Assembly (NCBI GenBank): GCA_951812805.1
Contig: CATOSZ010000001.1
Coordinates: 1,302,001 to 1,366,000, forward strand
Length of the DNA stretch: 64,000 nt
Direction: 5' to 3'
From: an uncultured Alphaproteobacteria bacterium
GTDB taxonomy: Bacteria; Pseudomonadota; Alphaproteobacteria; GCA-2731375
Of the stretch, positions 60,671-64,000 are shown piece after piece. The stretch's first letter is position 1. Every line of letters begins with the position of its first letter. Made by a program: the position numbers and the translations under genes. A model generated the notes under the pieces. It searched no databases. It was given only the letters and a program-made list of their open reading frames with translations, and was not told where the DNA came from.

Positions 60671-61542
60671 CCCGCAAAGCGCGGCTCCGGCAGCCCTTTG
60701 GCGCCGGTGCCGGTGATTTCGAACAGCGCGCCGGCGAGCGGCTGGCCCTCGGCCTCGCCCAGTTCCAGGAATTTCCGTGTCGTGGTGACGTAGAGGACGT
60801 CCAGGTTCGGCCCGCCGAAGGTGCACATGGTGGGGTGGCGAACCGGCAGGCGAACCGTGTCGACCAGGCGGCCGGTGGGATCGAAGCGGCCGATCGACCA
60901 GTCGTGGATCAGCGCCCCCCAGTAACAGCCCTCCGCATCCACCGTGGCGCCGTCGACGCGGCCGGCCATGGGGGCGGTGTCGATGAACACCCGTTCGTTG
61001 GAGATCCGCCCGCTCTCGATATCAAAATCGAAGGCGAAGACCTTGTCGGCACGGGAATCCGAGAAATACATGGTGCGGTCGTCCGGTGAGAAGGCGATGC
61101 CGTTGGAGACGATGACGCCGTCGCGCATCCGGTGGCAGGACCCGTCCGGGTCGAGGCGATAGAGCGCGGCGATCGGCGCCTTCAGCTCGGCATCCATCGA
61201 GCCGCACCAATAGCGCCCCCGGCGGTCGCATTTGCCGTCGTTGAGGCGGGTGGCGGTACTGCCCGGCTCGGGATCGGCGATGGTGTCGAGGGCGCCCGTC
61301 TCGAGATCGAGATGGGCGAAGCCGGACTTCATCGCCGCGACGATGCCGCCGCCCTCGCGGAACACCATCGAGCCGACCTCTTCCGACAGGACCCATTCCG
61401 CGACCGCGCCGCTCGCCGGATCGTAGCGCTGGATTTTCGGCGCCAGGTTGTCGCACCACCAGAGCGTCTGCTCGACCTCGTTCCAGATCGGCCCTTCGCC
61501 CAGGATATTGGCGGCTTCGTGAACGCAGCGGACCTCCGCCAT
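60667..61542 (-). CDS. SMP-30/gluconolactonase-like protein
   Basis: A 291-residue six-bladed beta-propeller lactonase. 'LGEGPIWNEVEQTLWWCDN' (about 13-31, with the metal Glu), 'RLNDGKCDRRGRYWCGSMD' (about 98-116, with the metal Asn) and 'SNGIAFSPDDRTMYFSDS' (about 145-162, metal Asn and Asp) are all present. It opens sugar or aldonic lactones. ATG 61542 is used; the longer frame upstream lacks homologous sequence. Confidence 0.93.
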   Translation of the reverse strand: MAEVRCVHEAANILGEGPIWNEVEQTLWWCDNLAPKIQRYDPASGAVAEWVLSEEVGSMVFREGGGIVAAMKSGFAHLDLETGALDTIADPEPGSTATRLNDGKCDRRGRYWCGSMDAELKAPIAALYRLDPDGSCHRMRDGVIVSNGIAFSPDDRTMYFSDSRADKVFAFDFDIESGRISNERVFIDTAPMAGRVDGATVDAEGCYWGALIHDWSIGRFDPTGRLVDTVRLPVRHPTMCTFGGPNLDVLYVTTTRKFLELGEAEGQPLAGALFEITGTGAKGLPEPRFAG

Positions 61543-61556
61543 CGCGTGCTCTCCCA

Positions 61557-62225
61557 TCACTTCTGGCGCGGATCGAGATGCGCCGGCGGCAAGGGCGGCG
61601 GCACCGTCGCCCGCATGGATGCTCGCGCCATGAATTCGTCCTGCCACTGGGAGAGGCTCGGCCGGTTGTTTCGCCAGCTGTCGTCGCCGAAGCGTTGTGT
61701 GAGATAGGCGAGCGTGACACCTAGTGTTATCGCGCCCAGATCGACCCCGCCGTCCCGGGTCGAGGGCACGTCCCCACGGCCGACCTCTGCTTCGATAACG
61801 TCGAAAGTTCGGTTCACCTTGGCGTTCTGCCGTGCCACATAGTCCTCGGAGCGCAGTTCTTCGGGCCGGAAAAGTGTTTCGACGTTGCGCAGCATGATGG
61901 CGTCGAGGGCGCCTTGCGCCAGCGCCTCCAGCCGCCGCACCCGCCAGCGTTCCCGGCCCTGCGGCGGCGGCAGCCGGGCATCGGCCGCGAGGCTCGCGAG
62001 ATATTCACAGATCAGGCTCGATTCCATCAACGCCTCGCCATCCCGCGTGATCAAGGTCGGGATCTTGCCCAGCGGATTGGCGCCCGACAGGACGGCGTCG
62101 CCATCACCGATCCAGGGACTCGAATCCGGCGCCACCAGCTCGATTTCACCGTCGAGGCCGGCTTCGATGGCGGTGACGCGAACCTTGCGCACTTAGGGGC
62201 TGGCATTGGAGTGGTACAGCTTCAT
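61557..62225 (-). pseudogene. Glutathione S-transferase with an in-frame stop at codon 11
   Basis: Reading from ATG 62225 gives Met-Lys-Leu-Tyr-His-Ser-Asn-Ala-Ser-Pro, then TAA (62193-62195), then Val-Arg-Lys-Val and a full GST. In this branch the expected residue after Ser-Pro is Tyr or Phe, so TAT or TAC to TAA is a one-base change. The rest is intact: 'NPLGKIPTLITRDGEALMESSLI' has the cis-Pro and Glu-Ser pair, and a normal helical C-domain runs to 61557 (222 codons in all). GTG 62192 directly after the stop could re-start translation, but it would miss the glutathione-binding first strand. Confidence 0.8.
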
Positions 62226-62249
62226 GTGAAATCTCAGGTTCTGCCGGTC

Positions 62250-62990
62250 TCACGACGTCTCCAGCTGCTGTCGCGCCAACTCGAGCCAGTCCTCGTGCCG
62301 CTCCCGCAGTTTGGCGGGTACGCCCTGGGCGCCGTCGAGGGCGCGTTGGAAACAGCCGCGTGCGTCTTCCCCCCGCCCGAGGCTCTGCAGCAGCATGCCC
62401 TGGCGCACCACCGCTTCGGGCCCGGAGAAATAACCGGCAAGCGTCTCGAACTCCTCCAGGGCCCGGGCGGTTTCGCCCGCTTCGGCGAGCGCACGGGCAT
62501 AGAGCAGATGCGTCGTCTCCGCCCGGTGTTCCGGCGCGGCCTCTGCCAGGGTTTCGAGGGCCTGGATGGCGGCGGGGAATTCCCCGGCGGCGAAGCGCGC
62601 CTCGGCCAGTTTGGTCAGGATCGCGGGGTCCTTCTCGTAGATGCCTTCGAGGCAGGCGGCATAATGACCGGCCGCCTCGGCCGGACGGCCGCGCCCGGCC
62701 AGCGCGTCGGCGAGCGCCAAGCGGTTGCCGACCGTATCCGTGATCGCCAGGGTCTCTTTCGCCGCGCGGACGTCGCGTTCGGGATCGATGGCGTCGCGCA
62801 GGCCGGTGACGGCGCCACGCGCCGCCCGGCTGTTCTTCCATTCGGGAATGAGGACGGCGACGACGTAGATGAGCGAGCCGAGGAAGGGAAAGGCCAGGAT
62901 CAGGAAGATCACCGGCATCGGGTAGCCACGCTTGAAGGCATGCACCGCGCAGGCGATCTGCAGCAGGTAGGAGAGGATCAGCAGCGGCAT
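62250..62990 (-). CDS. Membrane-anchored TPR protein
   Basis: A 246-residue protein. Two hydrophobic segments (about 2-18 and 24-48) form an N-terminal hairpin resembling the start of phospholipase D-type synthases. A cytoplasmic region with about four tetratricopeptide-like helical pairs follows ('NRLALADALAGRGRPAEAAGHYAACLEG', 'AAIQALETLAEAAPEHRAE' and so on). Probably an inner-membrane scaffold. Start 62990 lies 4 bp after the next gene's end, so the two are co-transcribed. Confidence 0.82.
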   Translation of the reverse strand: MPLLILSYLLQIACAVHAFKRGYPMPVIFLILAFPFLGSLIYVVAVLIPEWKNSRAARGAVTGLRDAIDPERDVRAAKETLAITDTVGNRLALADALAGRGRPAEAAGHYAACLEGIYEKDPAILTKLAEARFAAGEFPAAIQALETLAEAAPEHRAETTHLLYARALAEAGETARALEEFETLAGYFSGPEAVVRQGMLLQSLGRGEDARGCFQRALDGAQGVPAKLRERHEDWLELARQQLETS

Positions 62991-62994
62991 GGCG

Positions 62995-63594
62995 TTACGG
63001 CCCGGCCTTGCCCGCCAGCTGTTCACGCAGCAGGTCGATGCGGTCGGTGCCCCAGAACAGCTCCTCGTCGAGGGCGAAGGTCGGGACGCCGAAAATGCCG
63101 AGCGCCTCGGCCTCGGCGACGACGGCGTCGTGCCGTGCCATGCCGGGCCCGGCGAGGTATGCCTCCCAGTCCGCGGTATCGGCCCCGGCTTCGGCCAGCA
63201 CGGCGGCGATCGCCGCGCCGTCGGCGACGTCGAGTTCGCGCTTGAAGAACCGCTCGAACACCCGTTCGCTGTAGCCGCGTTGGATTTCCGCCCCCTGCGC
63301 CTGGGCGAAATACAGTCCGACGCCGGCGGGACGTGAATCGAAGATCTTCTGCGGGCCCCTGACCGTCAGGCCGCGCCGGTTGGCGAGCCGTCGGGCGTCC
63401 ATATAGAGGTAGCGGATCTTGCGCCAATGCCATTCGGAGCGCTCGGCGACCGGATCGAAGGCCTCCGCGATCGGGAAGGTGTAGTGGCGCCAGTCCACCG
63501 CGACGTCGAAATCGCGCTCCAGCGCATAGGCCGGTTCGAGGGCGAGATAGGAGAACGGACTCTTGTAATCGAAGTAGAAGACCACCTCGCGCAT
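62995..63594 (-). CDS. 2-hydroxychromene-2-carboxylate isomerase-type DsbA-fold protein
   Basis: A 199-residue thioredoxin-fold enzyme of the kappa-GST/HCCA-isomerase group. The N-terminal 'FYFDYKSPFSYLALEPA' (about 6-22) has Ser instead of the DsbA Cys, as in glutathione-using HCCA isomerases. The C-terminal 'ALGIFGVPTFALDEELFWGTDRIDLL' (about 164-189) carries the cis-Pro and is typical. It isomerises aromatic ring-cleavage products or related compounds. Confidence 0.9.
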   Translation of the reverse strand: MREVVFYFDYKSPFSYLALEPAYALERDFDVAVDWRHYTFPIAEAFDPVAERSEWHWRKIRYLYMDARRLANRRGLTVRGPQKIFDSRPAGVGLYFAQAQGAEIQRGYSERVFERFFKRELDVADGAAIAAVLAEAGADTADWEAYLAGPGMARHDAVVAEAEALGIFGVPTFALDEELFWGTDRIDLLREQLAGKAGP

Positions 63595-63636
63595 GGCGCT
63601 ACCTCCCTGTCTTTGGCGGGCATTCGATATCGTATT

Positions 63637-64000
63637 CTACTTACCCTTGCGGAACCAGTCTTCCTTGTCGAAGGCCACATGGTCGCTGAAATAATGGATC
63701 GCCTGGTCCAGGCCAGCGGTGTCCGCCTTGGTATAGCGTGCCGTCGGGCCGTCCAGGTGGGTGACGTTGTCGTACTTGTCCAGCCAGTCGGTCGGCGTTT
63801 GCAGGGTGCTTTGGCGCTGCACCACGTCCCAGATGTAATAGTGGTGCGGGATCACCACCTTGGGCTTCAGGCGGTCAACGATCGCGTTCACCGCGCCGAA
63901 GCCGATGACGTGCTGCGAATTGTCGACCGGCAGCAGGGCGATATCGATTTCGCCGAGCGCGTCCCACACGGCGTCCGGCGGGTCGGCCCGGTTGTCCCCC
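63637..64000 (-). CDS. MBL-fold metal-dependent hydrolase, C-terminal part (gene runs out of the window)
   Basis: The frame is open to the window edge and stops at 63637. 'DIALLPVDNSQHVIGFGAVNAIVDRLKPKVVIPHHYY' type pattern is the C-terminal part of the UlaG-like metallo-beta-lactamase group, where the His pair binds metal. The N-terminal HxHxDH motif would lie beyond position 64000. Substrate not determined. Confidence 0.75.
   Translation of the reverse strand, partial: GDNRADPPDAVWDALGEIDIALLPVDNSQHVIGFGAVNAIVDRLKPKVVIPHHYYIWDVVQRQSTLQTPTDWLDKYDNVTHLDGPTARYTKADTAGLDQAIHYFSDHVAFDKEDWFRKGK

Overview
The window is GC-rich bacterial DNA with tightly packed genes. The gene content points to an alphaproteobacterium, probably Rhodospirillales-like. 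Pointers include gatCAB divergent from ruvX, ssb divergent from uvrA, an alphaproteobacterial-type tRNA-His, a DUF1491 protein, and many acyl-CoA, CoA-transferase and TRAP genes. The species cannot be named from the sequence.

The dominant feature is a recent, heavy insertion-sequence load: about 23.1 kb, or 36% of the window. There are three copies of a 2,974-bp IS21-family element, called IS21-A here (1316-6923, 31058-35579, 45390-54220). There are three copies of a second, 2,625-bp IS21-family element, IS21-B (2089-4713, 38378-41002, 48408-52811). There are two copies of a 1,544-bp IS1182-like element (9341-10884, 32893-34436), one IS66/ISBst12-like element (49489-51259) and one ISNCY/ISDol1-like element (46626-48062). 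The elements sit inside each other, up to three deep (IS66-like in IS21-B in IS21-A). Copies of each family encode apparently identical proteins.

Layout. 1-7.8 kb: two tandem paralogous secreted proteins of unknown function, the second split by IS21-A copy 1. 7.8-11.7 kb: amidase, IS1182-like element, glutathione S-transferase. 11.7-31 kb: a mostly intact housekeeping and catabolic block. It holds ssb and uvrA, a LOG-family hydrolase, an acyl-CoA dehydrogenase, a Rieske oxygenase, an AEC transporter, ruvX, gatCAB, a Cys/Met-type PLP enzyme, a DctQM/DctP TRAP transporter and an amidohydrolase. 31-36.7 kb: a CaiB/BaiF CoA-transferase gene split by IS21-A copy 2. 36.7-41.5 kb: tRNA-His, a FecR-domain protein, and a class I/II aminotransferase split by IS21-B. 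41.8-56.6 kb: two pieces of a Mu-like prophage (terminase, portal and head genes on the minus strand; the C-terminal part of a tail-tip protein on the plus strand), facing away from each other across the nested IS stack. 56.7-64 kb: a DszB-like protein, ygfZ, tag, a DUF1491 protein, an XRE regulator, an SMP-30 protein, a GST gene with an in-frame stop, a TPR protein, an HCCA-isomerase-type DsbA-fold protein and the end of an MBL-fold hydrolase.

Removing each inserted element plus one copy of its target duplication restores an uninterrupted reading frame in all three split chromosomal genes, so the insertions are young. IS21-A copy 3 has no target duplication, and the phage genes on its two sides run in opposite directions. 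This suggests that recombination between IS copies inverted or deleted prophage DNA. I found no CRISPR array, no obvious defence island and no convincing wholly new multi-gene system. The items most worth follow-up are the IS architecture, the uncharacterised tandem secreted family and the DszB-like protein.
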